DNA of 64,000 nt from contig CP085689.1 in assembly GCA_020683205.1 (NCBI GenBank), positions 2,784,230 through 2,848,229 of the forward strand, given 5' to 3'. Positions 9,003-17,670 of the stretch are shown piece by piece (positions within the stretch are counted from its first letter, which is position 1; the number at the start of each line of letters is the position of its first letter). The stretch comes from Lentisphaerae bacterium WC36. Lineage in GTDB: Bacteria > Verrucomicrobiota > Lentisphaeria > Victivallales > SZUA-371. Under the pieces are notes generated by a model. It was not told where the DNA came from and made no database searches. It saw only the letters and a list, made by a program, of their open reading frames with translations. The position numbers and the translations under genes are program-made.

Positions 9003-9729
9003 TTTATTCATTGATAAAAGCTTAGTGGCCGTATCTGAAAGGTTAAAAGATTTTTCATTGTCAATAATTCGAAAAAAAATTACTATGCTAAAAGAAGACA
9101 CTGTGCTACAAAAAAAAATATCTATAGCCTTTAGTGGGGGGAACTCACCAAAAATATTTTTCAAGCTATTTGCAAATGCATTGACAGATGAAGATCTAGC
9201 TTATTTGGAATTTTTTCAAGTTGATGAACGCTGTACAATTAATACCGACTATTCATTATTTAACCGCCAATTAATTCAAAAATATTTTTTAGCCCGTTGT
9301 TCAACAACCGTGAAATTTAACTTTATTGAACTATTGAATAAAAATAATTCACCAAAAAAAATTGCGAAAACTTATAGTAATGAGATCCGACATTTTTTTT
9401 CTAAAAATAATAGTCAAAGTTTTGATATTGTATTTTTAGGAGTTGGTAATGACGGGCACACCGCCTCAATTTTCCCGGCTTCAAACGAATTACTTAATGC
9501 TAAAAATATTAGCGAATATGCTATTGCAACCCAAGCTCCCACAACGGCATCTCCACACGTCCCTAGAATAACATTATCATTAAAAACAATTAATGATGCA
9601 GATAATATTTTAGTGTTACTTTCTGGACAACAAAAGCTTGATTTACTAACCAAAAATATTAATGAATCATTACCTATATTTCATATAAATTCAAAGGCTA
9701 ATTTTTTCATTAATAATAAAGAAAAATAA
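8983..9729 (+). CDS. pgl: 6-phosphogluconolactonase
   Basis: 248 aa, normal for the Pgl/DevB branch of the NagB superfamily. Motifs: SIAFSGGNSPKIFF (phosphate-binding loop), FFQVDERC.INTDYS, and DIVFLGVGNDGHTASIFP carrying the catalytic-region GxGxDGHTAS. It hydrolyses 6-phosphogluconolactone in the oxidative pentose phosphate pathway in the cytoplasm. The ATG at 8983 lies inside the transglutaminase gene without a clear Shine-Dalgarno, so translational coupling is likely. No zwf or gnd is present in the window. The link to the envelope operon looks positional rather than functional. Confidence 0.88.
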   Translation: MLRKNHNLFIDKSLVAVSERLKDFSLSIIRKKITMLKEDTVLQKKISIAFSGGNSPKIFFKLFANALTDEDLAYLEFFQVDERCTINTDYSLFNRQLIQKYFLARCSTTVKFNFIELLNKNNSPKKIAKTYSNEIRHFFSKNNSQSFDIVFLGVGNDGHTASIFPASNELLNAKNISEYAIATQAPTTASPHVPRITLSLKTINDADNILVLLSGQQKLDLLTKNINESLPIFHINSKANFFINNKEK

Positions 9730-10048
9730 AATTTGACATTTTTTTTCAAGAATTAATATAACTGAAATTTCGAGTCACATTAGCAAAAAGCGAAATTATA
9801 AAATACTCCTGAATTTTCTGAATAAAAAAAACATCAAAATTAGATACCGTATACCGCGAACACTCTCAGAAAAAAGACAAATACGCTATAAAAGTAAAAA
9901 TATGTAAAAAATGAGTTACGCATCAAACAGCTCTTTTTTGAAGTGATATATGCTGAAGAATATGAGAAGAACCACAAGTAGTGATTTTTATCATAACCAA
10001 AGGACATTTCTAATGCCCTTTAGATTCAAATTAAAAAAACTCAAGCTA
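9730..10048. other. Convergent intergenic region, no gene seen
   Basis: 319 bp between the converging pgl and apgM genes. The sequence is AT-rich, and reading both strands I see no plausible ORF with a ribosome site and no tRNA. The only structure noted is the weak hairpin near 9999-10021. Confidence 0.6.
9999..10021 (-). terminator. Hairpin downstream of apgM
   Basis: AAAGGACATT (9999-10008) pairs with AATGCCCTTT (10012-10021) with one mismatch and a 3-nt loop. There is no good T-run on either strand, so termination is only a guess from its position just past the apgM stop. Confidence 0.3.
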
Positions 10049-11335
10049 TTAACATGATCCTCCGCAGTCGGCACAACCGTCTCCACAGATAGTTTGTTTT
10101 TTCTCAAAAATTAATGTTCTAACTAAATCTTCGCCACCAAGAAGGCCCAACGATCCATTTAACGCCTCAATTTCTGAATATACGTCAACACCATCAGGAG
10201 TGAAATTTGGTCCACAAATAGCTAAAGGAACAGGTGTACGAGTATGTTTTCTTAGCTGAATTGGCACTGGATGATCTGGTAATACGGCAAAGTTAATGTC
10301 ACAGTCAAGTTCACCGTTTTTAAACATTTCACAAATTCCCTTCATTACTGGAATCACAATTTGACTGTCAAAGTCATTAATCGCTTTAATTTTTAAATCT
10401 AAATCACCAAGATGTGAACATTCATCAATCGCTTCAACATGCAAATAAACCAAATCATTACGCTTAATTGCTTCAAGTGCTGCAGCTGCTTTGCCAGCAT
10501 AATTTGTATCAATAAAACCAGTAGCTCCCGCAACTTCAATAACTTCCATTTTAGCACAAAGGCCAATACCTTTGACAACATCCACGGCGCTAATGACCGC
10601 TCCTTTTTTTCCATCATACTTTTCTAAAAATGGTTTAAAATCTGGTTGATAACCAGGACTCCACGGCCAAATTCTATTTGCAGTCACTTTCAATTTTTTA
10701 TTTAGCGAATGATCAGCTAAAAATTTTGCTGCTTTCTCACATAAATCTTTTATAAAATCAACTGTAAATTGCGCTTTTACATCATCTTGATCTAAAGCAG
10801 TCCACACCAAATCATCAATGTGTTCGCCATGAGAAGAGTCTGGCTTGGCATAAGTCACTTTATCAGAAAATTGCTCACCATGCAACACCAATAAATTTCG
10901 ATAACTAACCCCTGAGTAAAATGTTACTAAATCTGAACCAAACTCTTTTTGTAAATCATTCATCAAAACTTCTGCAACGTCTTCAGCCAAATGACCACTC
11001 GAATAATCATTCATAATACCTTCTCTAGTAACATTTACTAGATTACAACGCCATGCGATATCCTGTGGACCAAGTTTAATTCCTTGACTCACAGCTTCAA
11101 TCGGTCCACGTCCTGGATAACATTCAGCAGGATCATAACCTAATACAGACATATTTGCCACATCTGAAGAAGTTGGAAAGCCATCAATTAAAGTTCTAAA
11201 TGTCCCATTGACTCCTGCCTTAGCGATACTATCCATTCCAGGAGTATTTGCATATTCAAGGGGAGTTTTATTATTCAATTTATCAAGGCGATTATCCGCC
11301 ATGCCATCTGGTAAAAAAATAATTGCTTTTGCCAT
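10049..11335 (-). CDS. apgM: Cofactor-independent phosphoglycerate mutase, archaeal (ApgM) type
   Basis: 428 aa of the alkaline-phosphatase-superfamily ApgM branch: FLPDGMADNRL metal site at the N-terminus, SSDVANMSVLGYDP with the phospho-acceptor Ser region, GRGPIEA, and a late PDHPVPIQLRKHTR metal motif. It interconverts 3- and 2-phosphoglycerate without 2,3-BPG. An unusual feature is the last 12 residues, which hold four cysteines among Gly/Asp (CGDGCADCGGSC); this looks like an added metal- or redox-sensitive tail. AGAAAG precedes the ATG. It stands alone, with the HDOD gene 122 bp upstream on the same strand. Confidence 0.9.
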   Translation of the reverse strand: MAKAIIFLPDGMADNRLDKLNNKTPLEYANTPGMDSIAKAGVNGTFRTLIDGFPTSSDVANMSVLGYDPAECYPGRGPIEAVSQGIKLGPQDIAWRCNLVNVTREGIMNDYSSGHLAEDVAEVLMNDLQKEFGSDLVTFYSGVSYRNLLVLHGEQFSDKVTYAKPDSSHGEHIDDLVWTALDQDDVKAQFTVDFIKDLCEKAAKFLADHSLNKKLKVTANRIWPWSPGYQPDFKPFLEKYDGKKGAVISAVDVVKGIGLCAKMEVIEVAGATGFIDTNYAGKAAAALEAIKRNDLVYLHVEAIDECSHLGDLDLKIKAINDFDSQIVIPVMKGICEMFKNGELDCDINFAVLPDHPVPIQLRKHTRTPVPLAICGPNFTPDGVDVYSEIEALNGSLGLLGGEDLVRTLIFEKKQTICGDGCADCGGSC

Positions 11336-11457
11336 AATAATACTTTCTGTTAGTTATTAAATTATATTTTATTTAACATAATCTAACTCATTTTTAACAT
11401 TTAGCAACTTTTTGTAGTGTAATGTTGATTGATTTATAAAAAAACTATTTGATGAAA

Positions 11458-12654
11458 TTAATCTTTAAAAAAACGTCTTTTGACATTCTTTGGTCGCTTA
11501 AAAACTTGTGTTTCATCCTCAACAACAACTCTTTCTTTTTTATTTTTAATAAATGGTGCTAAATCAGGCGCAACATTTAAGATTGAAGTATTTGTTGTTT
11601 GCTCAAAATCACTCTTGCGCTTTTGGTCTGGAATAAATGAAATTGTTGAAGTACTATCAAATAAAGAACCATCCTCCTCCTCAAAATGCACTGGAGGTAA
11701 TTGCTCTTTCGAAATGGTCATTGTTGAAACCTCTGCAAGGGCACGTGACACCTTATCTTGACGAATCGGCAACCTAAACATCGCTAAATTACGAGCATAA
11801 AAATCATCTTCTTTATGCTTATAGAGGTTCTTTTGAAATTCTAATGTTTCAAGCAATTCTTTTTGATATTTAATATAGTATTTATCTTCAAAACTCAAGC
11901 GCGATATCTTTTGCAATAATTCAGAATAAGGCATTAAATTTTTATCTTCTCTAACTAATAAATCAATGTAATTAATATATTGAATTAAAAATGTCTCAAC
12001 AGCCAATTTCTTATTACTAACAGTGCTTGCATGATGATAAATAACAGGAACAACCGAGTCTGCATCAAGCCCCCAATAACGCATAACTACTCCTCCGATA
12101 GTACCATGATCAACACTGAAAACTTTTACCTCAGCTTCATCAATACTACAATTAAAGTGCTCCTTATACTCGGTCACTAAATGAGCCTTTAGTGGATTGA
12201 ATTTCTTTAAAATAACAATCCCTAAATCATGGATTAATGCTAATAAAATTAAATTATGTCGCTCAAAAATATTTTCTCGCTTTAATAATTTTGTCAATAA
12301 CAAACTCGTAGAGTAACAATGCTCCCACTCTTTTTGGTAGCCATCAAACAACGGTAAAACACAATAGGATAAAATAATATGACGGTAATTAAGCTCACCA
12401 AAAGAATGCAGAACGTTTGCTAAAACGTCTTTAGTTATATTAGACTTCCTTAAAGCATTAATCCCCTCTTCTTTCGCAAGAGTGGCTAAAACCAACATTA
12501 AATCTTCATGTTTCAAAATTTCCTCAGCAAGCTCCTCTAAAGTGCTTCTACGCTGAATCATATTTCTAAACAATACCATATTTTTTTCGGGTATCTTAGG
12601 CAAAGCTTGAGAATATGTCAACTGCTTAATAGTGAATTTACGCCGTCTTTCCAT
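11458..12654 (-). CDS. HDOD-domain protein
   Basis: 398 aa. Residues about 15-275 fit the HDOD fold: KIPEKNMVLFRNM opening, EEILKHEDLMLVLATLAK, a LIHDLGIVIL helix resembling the HD pair, and VPVIYHHAS. HDOD proteins are HD-GYP relatives that usually lack hydrolase activity and take part in signalling. The C-terminal 120 residues are hydrophilic, ending in a very basic stretch (KRPKNVKRRFFKD), possibly for nucleic acid or membrane contact. AAGGAAT lies about 13 bases before the ATG. No partner gene is evident. Confidence 0.75.
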   Translation of the reverse strand: MERRRKFTIKQLTYSQALPKIPEKNMVLFRNMIQRRSTLEELAEEILKHEDLMLVLATLAKEEGINALRKSNITKDVLANVLHSFGELNYRHIILSYCVLPLFDGYQKEWEHCYSTSLLLTKLLKRENIFERHNLILLALIHDLGIVILKKFNPLKAHLVTEYKEHFNCSIDEAEVKVFSVDHGTIGGVVMRYWGLDADSVVPVIYHHASTVSNKKLAVETFLIQYINYIDLLVREDKNLMPYSELLQKISRLSFEDKYYIKYQKELLETLEFQKNLYKHKEDDFYARNLAMFRLPIRQDKVSRALAEVSTMTISKEQLPPVHFEEEDGSLFDSTSTISFIPDQKRKSDFEQTTNTSILNVAPDLAPFIKNKKERVVVEDETQVFKRPKNVKRRFFKD

Positions 12655-12993
12655 TTTTCAAACTATTCCTTTATATATTTTGCGAATTTAATCATTTTAT
12701 GACTATTTTGTTATTTTTTGTTGCAACCTACTCTTTTTGCTCAATTTTACTATTAACTTTACGGACAAAAATCCTATTATTTTAGAGTCTAAACATAATT
12801 TTTAATAATAAAGAAAGTTATTTTTTTTGACTTTTCAGAAGAATGCTACCCCACAACATTTTTTTTAATTCTATGTTAAGAATGATGTATAAAAAACAAC
12901 TAAACATAGATGATAAAATTCTTTTTTACAAATATTATCTACTACAAAATCAATTTTGAAGAAAAATAGAAAGGTATAACAAAATAAACAAGT
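12655..12993. other. Intergenic region upstream of the HDOD gene, no gene seen
   Basis: 339 bp of very AT-rich sequence between the maf stop and the HDOD start, both on the minus strand. It presumably carries the HDOD promoter. I found no convincing -35/-10 pair, hairpin or short ORF. Confidence 0.5.
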
Positions 12994-13563
12994 CTAACAC
13001 AACTGCAGTGTTTGCAAAACTTTAACCATTGGCAAACCTATTACTGTACTATTATCACCAGTTACATTTGCAATTAACTGCTGACTTAATGACTCTTGTA
13101 AAGCATAAGAGCCTGCTTTATCAAGAATGTGAATATCTTCAACATATTTCTTTATGAAATTATCATCAACACTATGAAATGTAACATCGGCAAAATCAAT
13201 AAAAACACTCTCAAATTTTCTGTTTTTACTCATAATTGCTACCGCAGTTGCAACAGTATGAGTTTTACCTGCTAATCTTTTTAGCATCCGAAAAGCAGAT
13301 TCAATATTTTCAGGCTTACCAATAATATGCTTTTCAAATTCTAAAACAGTATCACTAGCTAATAATAAATCTTCATCATTGACCAAAAGTTCGATATTGG
13401 CTTCTGCTTTCATAATTGCATTTTTCAAAGCCAACTCAGAAAACAAACATTCACCATGTTGCAATTCCACAACTTCAATAATATTCTCCAAACATAAAAA
13501 ATCCACGCCAGCATCAGCCAAAAGCTCTTTGCGACGTGGAGACTTAGACGCTAAGTATAACAT
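12994..13563 (-). CDS. maf: Maf-family nucleoside triphosphate pyrophosphatase
   Basis: 189 aa. The N-terminal LYLASKSPRRKELLADAG is the Maf signature (S/T-x-R-R). LLASDTVLEFEKHIIGKPEN and KAGSYALQ follow in family order. Maf enzymes hydrolyse non-canonical or dTTP/UTP nucleotides to the monophosphate and pyrophosphate and influence septation. The start lies 6 bp after the stop of the AmaP-like gene and has no separate ribosome site, so it is probably translated by coupling. Confidence 0.88.
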   Translation of the reverse strand: MLYLASKSPRRKELLADAGVDFLCLENIIEVVELQHGECLFSELALKNAIMKAEANIELLVNDEDLLLASDTVLEFEKHIIGKPENIESAFRMLKRLAGKTHTVATAVAIMSKNRKFESVFIDFADVTFHSVDDNFIKKYVEDIHILDKAGSYALQESLSQQLIANVTGDNSTVIGLPMVKVLQTLQLC

Positions 13564-13569
13564 ATTTCG

Positions 13570-14250
13570 CTATTTTTTATCCTTGTTTTTACTTTTAGAA
13601 TTGGGCATTTCAAGGATAACTTTTTCTTTCTTAACATCTTTAGGAACTTTAACTTTTTCTGAATCAATAACTTTTTCATCTTTTACAGTAAATTTACCAA
13701 AAGTTTTTGCAGCCTTCTCTTGTATTTCTTTTGTTGCAATCTGATTAGGAGAAATTTCTGGTTTATTATTTTCGCTAGCGTTAGCCATTCCAGCATAATT
13801 AAGTTGAATATTTTTTACATTTAACCTAATATGTTTGACGTTTCTAATCCCAAACTTATTCTCAAGAATTTCTAAAATTCGTGTCTTATAACTCTCAACA
13901 AATGATGGCAATTTTTGATTCGCCAAATTTACCGTCAAGTTTATGTTAAAATTATATTTTCCACCAGTTTCATAAAGGGAAATTTTTTCAATGTCAATAA
14001 ATTTGAATTCACATCTTAGTGAATTTATAACCTCAAAAATAGCTTTTGCGGAGATATTTACATCGCCACCACTGCTTTTTATCGTCAAATTTTTACAACG
14101 ATGCTCACGAAATAAAAACATCAAAAAGTAACGAATTATTATCAATAAAATCCATAATAACACTGCTGTCATACAGCCTAAATAAAAATACGGCAAATCA
14201 TCTACTGTGGCGCTCTTTATCAAATCATAAATTTTATTACAGATCTCCAT
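13570..14250 (-). CDS. AmaP-like membrane anchor with Asp23-type domain
   Basis: 226 aa. One strong membrane helix at residues about 20-47 (LGCMTAVLLWILLIIIRYF) is followed by a region beginning GGDVNISAKAIFEVINSL and running to about residue 150. Its beta-alpha pattern (INLTVNLANQ, RILEILENKFGI) recalls the Asp23/DUF322 fold in AmaP, which anchors Asp23 at the membrane in Gram-positives. The C-terminal 70 residues are Lys/Glu-rich and probably disordered. The next gene upstream on this strand is a true Asp23 protein. GAGGAATG precedes the ATG. The assignment rests on architecture and neighbour, not on a strong motif. Confidence 0.6.
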   Translation of the reverse strand: MEICNKIYDLIKSATVDDLPYFYLGCMTAVLLWILLIIIRYFLMFLFREHRCKNLTIKSSGGDVNISAKAIFEVINSLRCEFKFIDIEKISLYETGGKYNFNINLTVNLANQKLPSFVESYKTRILEILENKFGIRNVKHIRLNVKNIQLNYAGMANASENNKPEISPNQIATKEIQEKAAKTFGKFTVKDEKVIDSEKVKVPKDVKKEKVILEMPNSKSKNKDKK

Positions 14251-14360
14251 TTTTCATTCCTCTATTTGATAATTCCATTTTTTTTAATGGTACTTCTAAA
14301 GTCTGATTTTTAAAAGCACCCATTAGTTAGTAAAATTTGTGAGTTATCATTAAATATAAT

Positions 14361-14399
14361 ATTTCAACCTGTAATAAAATATTGATTACAGATTGAAAT
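14361..14399 (-). terminator. Inverted repeat between asp23 and the AmaP-like gene
   Basis: ATTTCAACCTGTAAT (14361-14375) and ATTACAGATTGAAAT (14385-14399) pair over 15 positions with one mismatch and a 9-nt loop. It lies between two same-strand genes, so it could attenuate transcription from asp23 into amaP-maf or stabilise the mRNA end. There is no T-run after the stem on the minus strand. Confidence 0.4.
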
Positions 14400-14440
14400 A
14401 ATATAAAAATTCTCAAATGTTATAATTTATCTCAAAAGAG

Positions 14441-14878
14441 TTAAACTTCATCAGTAGCGTCTTCAACAGTCATATCTTCTGGAGCGTCAGCAACTTCATC
14501 TTCAATCTCTTGAATCACAACATTTACTGCTTTAACTGTTTTACCTGCCGTTTTTTCAACAGCTTCAATCACAGATTCCTGAACATTTGCGGCTACTTCT
14601 GGAATTGGAATTCCATAAAAGATATTGATATTCACTTCAATTTCTAAGCTGTCACCATTGTCAATAATCTTAATCGCTCTATCATGAATACGACGGTTTC
14701 CCACCATTTCTGCAATATTGTCAACAAAAGAACTACCAGCTAAACGTGCAACTCCAGGAACAGTACATACAGCCTTACGCACGATTGATGCAGTTACATT
14801 AGTATGGACTTTAATATCGCCTAAACTAGATTCTTCAATAATAGAACTTACATTTTCTTCTAAATTTGCATCTTTCAT
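14441..14878 (-). CDS. Asp23/Gls24-family envelope stress protein
   Basis: 145 aa. GDIKVHTNVTASIVRKAVCTVPGVARL is the classical Asp23 opening, with the later LEIEVNINIFYGIPIPEVAANVQ and EKTAGKTVKAVNVVIQEI motifs. The ends are acidic. In Firmicutes these small cytoplasmic proteins polymerise beneath the membrane through AmaP and respond to alkaline or cell-wall stress. A strong AAGGAG lies 8 bases before the ATG. The AmaP-like gene downstream supports a functional pair; its role in a diderm is not established. Confidence 0.88.
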   Translation of the reverse strand: MKDANLEENVSSIIEESSLGDIKVHTNVTASIVRKAVCTVPGVARLAGSSFVDNIAEMVGNRRIHDRAIKIIDNGDSLEIEVNINIFYGIPIPEVAANVQESVIEAVEKTAGKTVKAVNVVIQEIEDEVADAPEDMTVEDATDEV

Positions 14879-15070
14879 AGTAATTTACTCCTTATTGTTT
14901 TTATTCGAACTGTAAAATTTCAGTATCACAGTTTTTGTGTTAATCAAAAACGCACACTAATTAGTTTATTATTTAAAGTATTTTACTAATATAGTATCAT
15001 ACTCGAAAATTAACAACAATTATTAGTCATATTTATCTTCTTTAATTTAAGATAATATTTTCTAAACATC

Positions 15071-15122
15071 TTTACGAACCTGGCTAATTATAATCTAAAT
15101 AAATTAGAAAGAGGTTCGTAAA
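15071..15122 (-). terminator. Long hairpin after accC
   Basis: Outer arms TTTACGAACCT (15071-15081) and AGGTTCGTAAA (15112-15122) are perfect complements. An inner pair, CTAATT (15084-15089) with AATTAG (15102-15107), extends the stem. It sits 38 bp past the accC stop and probably ends the aroQ-accBC transcript. The T-run is poor, so it could act as an mRNA stabiliser instead. Confidence 0.45.
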
Positions 15123-15160
15123 AATGCTTTCAAACCACAAAATGGCTTGTTAAGAAATTT

Positions 15161-16534
15161 CTATTCAGCGTCTTTAGCCATTTTTTCAAAAGCTCCATCA
15201 GAAGTAATTTTCTCAATAAAGCCTGTATTATATACCCCCGAAACAAAATCCTCGCAACCCAAAACAAATTGAGTAAACGGAATTGATGTATGAATACCTT
15301 CGACGATTGTTTCGTCTAGCACACGCTTACATTTTGCAATTGCCTCTTCACGAGTATCCGCGTGAACAATTACTTTTGCAATCATACTATCATAGTATGG
15401 CGGAATGCTATAACCGCTATAAACATGTGAATCGATGCGTACGCCCATCCCACCTGGAGCATAAAATAAATTTACTTTACCTGGAGATGGAGTAAAATTA
15501 CGATATGGATTTTCAGCATTTACACGGCATTCAATTGCATGACCTTTGATTTTAATATCATCTTGAGTGAATGATAATTTTTCACCCGCAGCAACACGCA
15601 ACATCTCTTTAATTAAGTCAACACCAGTAATTTCTTCAGTCACTGGGTGTTCTACTTGAATACGTGTATTCATTTCCATAAAATAGAAATCTTCACCACT
15701 AACTAAGAATTCAATTGTCCCAGCATTTACGTAACCAACAGCCTTAGCTGCTGCTACTGCAGCATTACCCATTGCTTCGCGCATTTTAGCAGTTAATGCC
15801 GGTGATGGAGCTTCTTCAATTAATTTTTGCTGACGACGTTGCACTGAACAATCACGTTCACCTAAATGAACCACATTGCCGTGACTATCAGCAATAATTT
15901 GAAACTCAATATGTTTTGGGTTAACCAAAAACTTTTCCATATATAAATCGCCATTACCAAAAGCATTTTCAGCTTCAGTTCTAGCTGCGTGAAATCCTTG
16001 AATTAAACTTGCTTCGTTATGGGCAATACGCATACCACGACCACCACCACCTGCAGAAGCTTTAATTATTACAGGGAAACCAAGCTCTTTTGCCATAGCT
16101 TTAGCTTCGTCTTCACTTTTTAATAAACTTTTACTACCTGGAGTAACTGGCACATTTGCATCCATCATTGTTTGACGCGCAACATTTTTATCACCCATTG
16201 CACGCATTTGCTCTGGAGTTGGACCAATAAAGGTAATATTACACTCACGACAAATTTCTGCGAAATGAGCATTCTCTGCTAAAAAACCATATCCAGGGTG
16301 AATTGCATCCACATCGCAAATTTCTGCTACGCTGATTAAACGCTCAATTAACAAATAACTTTGAGCTGAAGCAGCAGGACCAATACAAACAGCTTCATCA
16401 GCAGCTTTCACGTGCATGCTATCACGATCCGCTTCAGAATAAACTGCTACCGTCTTGATGCCTAATTCACGGCACGCACGAATGATTCGTAGTGCAATTT
16501 CTCCGCGATTGGCAATTAATACTTTTTGTAACAT
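15161..16534 (-). CDS. accC: Acetyl-CoA carboxylase, biotin carboxylase subunit
   Basis: 457 aa, full length. N-terminal [24 protein letters not shown]-grasp glycine loop [34 protein letters not shown], and [15 protein letters not shown] with the catalytic Arg/Glu set are all present. It carboxylates the biotin on AccB using ATP and bicarbonate, the first half of malonyl-CoA formation. AGGAA lies 7 bases before the ATG. It follows accB by 31 bp in the usual aroQ-accB-accC order. The carboxyltransferase genes accA/accD are not in the window. Confidence 0.97.
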   Translation of the reverse strand: MLQKVLIANRGEIALRIIRACRELGIKTVAVYSEADRDSMHVKAADEAVCIGPAASAQSYLLIERLISVAEICDVDAIHPGYGFLAENAHFAEICRECNITFIGPTPEQMRAMGDKNVARQTMMDANVPVTPGSKSLLKSEDEAKAMAKELGFPVIIKASAGGGGRGMRIAHNEASLIQGFHAARTEAENAFGNGDLYMEKFLVNPKHIEFQIIADSHGNVVHLGERDCSVQRRQQKLIEEAPSPALTAKMREAMGNAAVAAAKAVGYVNAGTIEFLVSGEDFYFMEMNTRIQVEHPVTEEITGVDLIKEMLRVAAGEKLSFTQDDIKIKGHAIECRVNAENPYRNFTPSPGKVNLFYAPGGMGVRIDSHVYSGYSIPPYYDSMIAKVIVHADTREEAIAKCKRVLDETIVEGIHTSIPFTQFVLGCEDFVSGVYNTGFIEKITSDGAFEKMAKDAE

Positions 16535-16565
16535 AACAAATTCCTATTCTTCTACTCTAAAATTA

Positions 16566-17027
16566 TTATCCAATCACAAATAATGGTTGATTATATTCTA
16601 CTGGAGTTGCGTTATCAACTAAAATCTTCTTAATAGTACCAGCTTTTTCCGCTTTGATTTCATTCATTACTTTCATCGCTTCAACAATACAAACAACTGT
16701 GTCAGCTGTAACGGTATCGCCTACTTTAACAAATGCAGGAGCTTCTGGAGATGGAGATCCATAGAATGTCCCAACCATTGGCGAATCAATTGTATTTTGA
16801 TCTTCAACCGCCTCGTCTGCCGTTGGAGCTGATGCCGCCGCAGGAGCTACTGCTGGGGCTGCGACCGGCGCTGCTGCTGCTACTGGCGCTGCTACATGTT
16901 GGATTACAGGAATATTATCTCCACCACGTTTGATACATAAATTACACTCTTCAGCCTCTATCTTAAACTCTGTTAAATCATTGTTTGACATTAACTCGAC
17001 AATTGTTTTGATTTCGTCAATTTTCAT
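16566..17027 (-). CDS. accB: Biotin carboxyl carrier protein of acetyl-CoA carboxylase
   Basis: 153 aa. The biotin acceptor is Lys119 in EAMKVMNE, within the lipoyl-like C-terminal domain (from about residue 78). An N-terminal amphipathic region and an Ala/Pro-rich flexible linker (about 43-70) complete the normal AccB layout, and DSPMVGTFYGSPSPEA is the family thumb region. It carries CO2 between AccC and the carboxyltransferase. AAGGAA precedes the ATG. It is co-oriented with aroQ (112 bp upstream) and accC. Confidence 0.97.
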   Translation of the reverse strand: MKIDEIKTIVELMSNNDLTEFKIEAEECNLCIKRGGDNIPVIQHVAAPVAAAAPVAAPAVAPAAASAPTADEAVEDQNTIDSPMVGTFYGSPSPEAPAFVKVGDTVTADTVVCIVEAMKVMNEIKAEKAGTIKKILVDNATPVEYNQPLFVIG

Positions 17028-17139
17028 AGCTTTAAAATTCCTTTCTTAACTATTATTTTATCTTAAATTTTCTTATATAATTAACCTAAAAATTAATTTT
17101 TCGACCTTCAAAAAAATTAATTTTAAAATTTTTAACGTT

Positions 17140-17604
17140 TTATAATGTGAATTTTTCTTCTTGCTCTTGCAACATTTTTACTAATGCTTCTAATGCTAGC
17201 TCATATCCATGAATGCCAAAGCCACAGATTTGACCAACACACTTCGCAACTGTCATCGAATGATGACGAAATTCTTCTCTCCTGTGAATATTACTAATGT
17301 GAACTTCAACTACAGGAATATCAACTGCTTCAAGCGCATCACGAATTGCAATGCTTGTATGAGTATACGCCGCTGGGTTAATAATTATTCCGTTAGTTTG
17401 ATCAAACAATGCTTCACCAATACGCGAAACTATTTCACCTTCACTATTACTTTGGAAAAAATCAAGAGAGCAAGACAAATTATCCTGCGAAACCTTAGTA
17501 CGCAGATTTTCATAAACTGTATCGAGCGAATCGTAACCATAAACCTCTGGGTTACGTTTCCCTAGCAATTTTAGGTTGGGTCCGTTTATTACTAATATCT
17601 TCAT
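17140..17604 (-). CDS. aroQ: Type II 3-dehydroquinate dehydratase
   Basis: 154 aa, typical size. INGPNLKLLGKRNPEVYG with the catalytic loop Tyr, FQSNSEGE, INPAAYTHTSIAIRDAL and VEVHISNIHRREEFRHHS with the catalytic His are all recognisable. It dehydrates 3-dehydroquinate to 3-dehydroshikimate in the shikimate pathway as a dodecamer. The pairing with accBC is common in bacteria. There is no strong ribosome site before the ATG. The RodZ-like gene lies 66 bp upstream on the same strand. Confidence 0.96.
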   Translation of the reverse strand: MKILVINGPNLKLLGKRNPEVYGYDSLDTVYENLRTKVSQDNLSCSLDFFQSNSEGEIVSRIGEALFDQTNGIIINPAAYTHTSIAIRDALEAVDIPVVEVHISNIHRREEFRHHSMTVAKCVGQICGFGIHGYELALEALVKMLQEQEEKFTL

Positions 17605-17670
17605 AATAACTTAAATATAAAGCGAAAAATACCATTTATCAATTAATAACCTAATAAAAAATATATTTTT

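Noticed and set aside
13379-14306. Plus-strand ORFs antisense to maf and the AmaP-like gene
   Set aside because: The minus-strand genes have motifs and ribosome sites; the antisense frames are low-complexity Ser/Phe-rich shadows.
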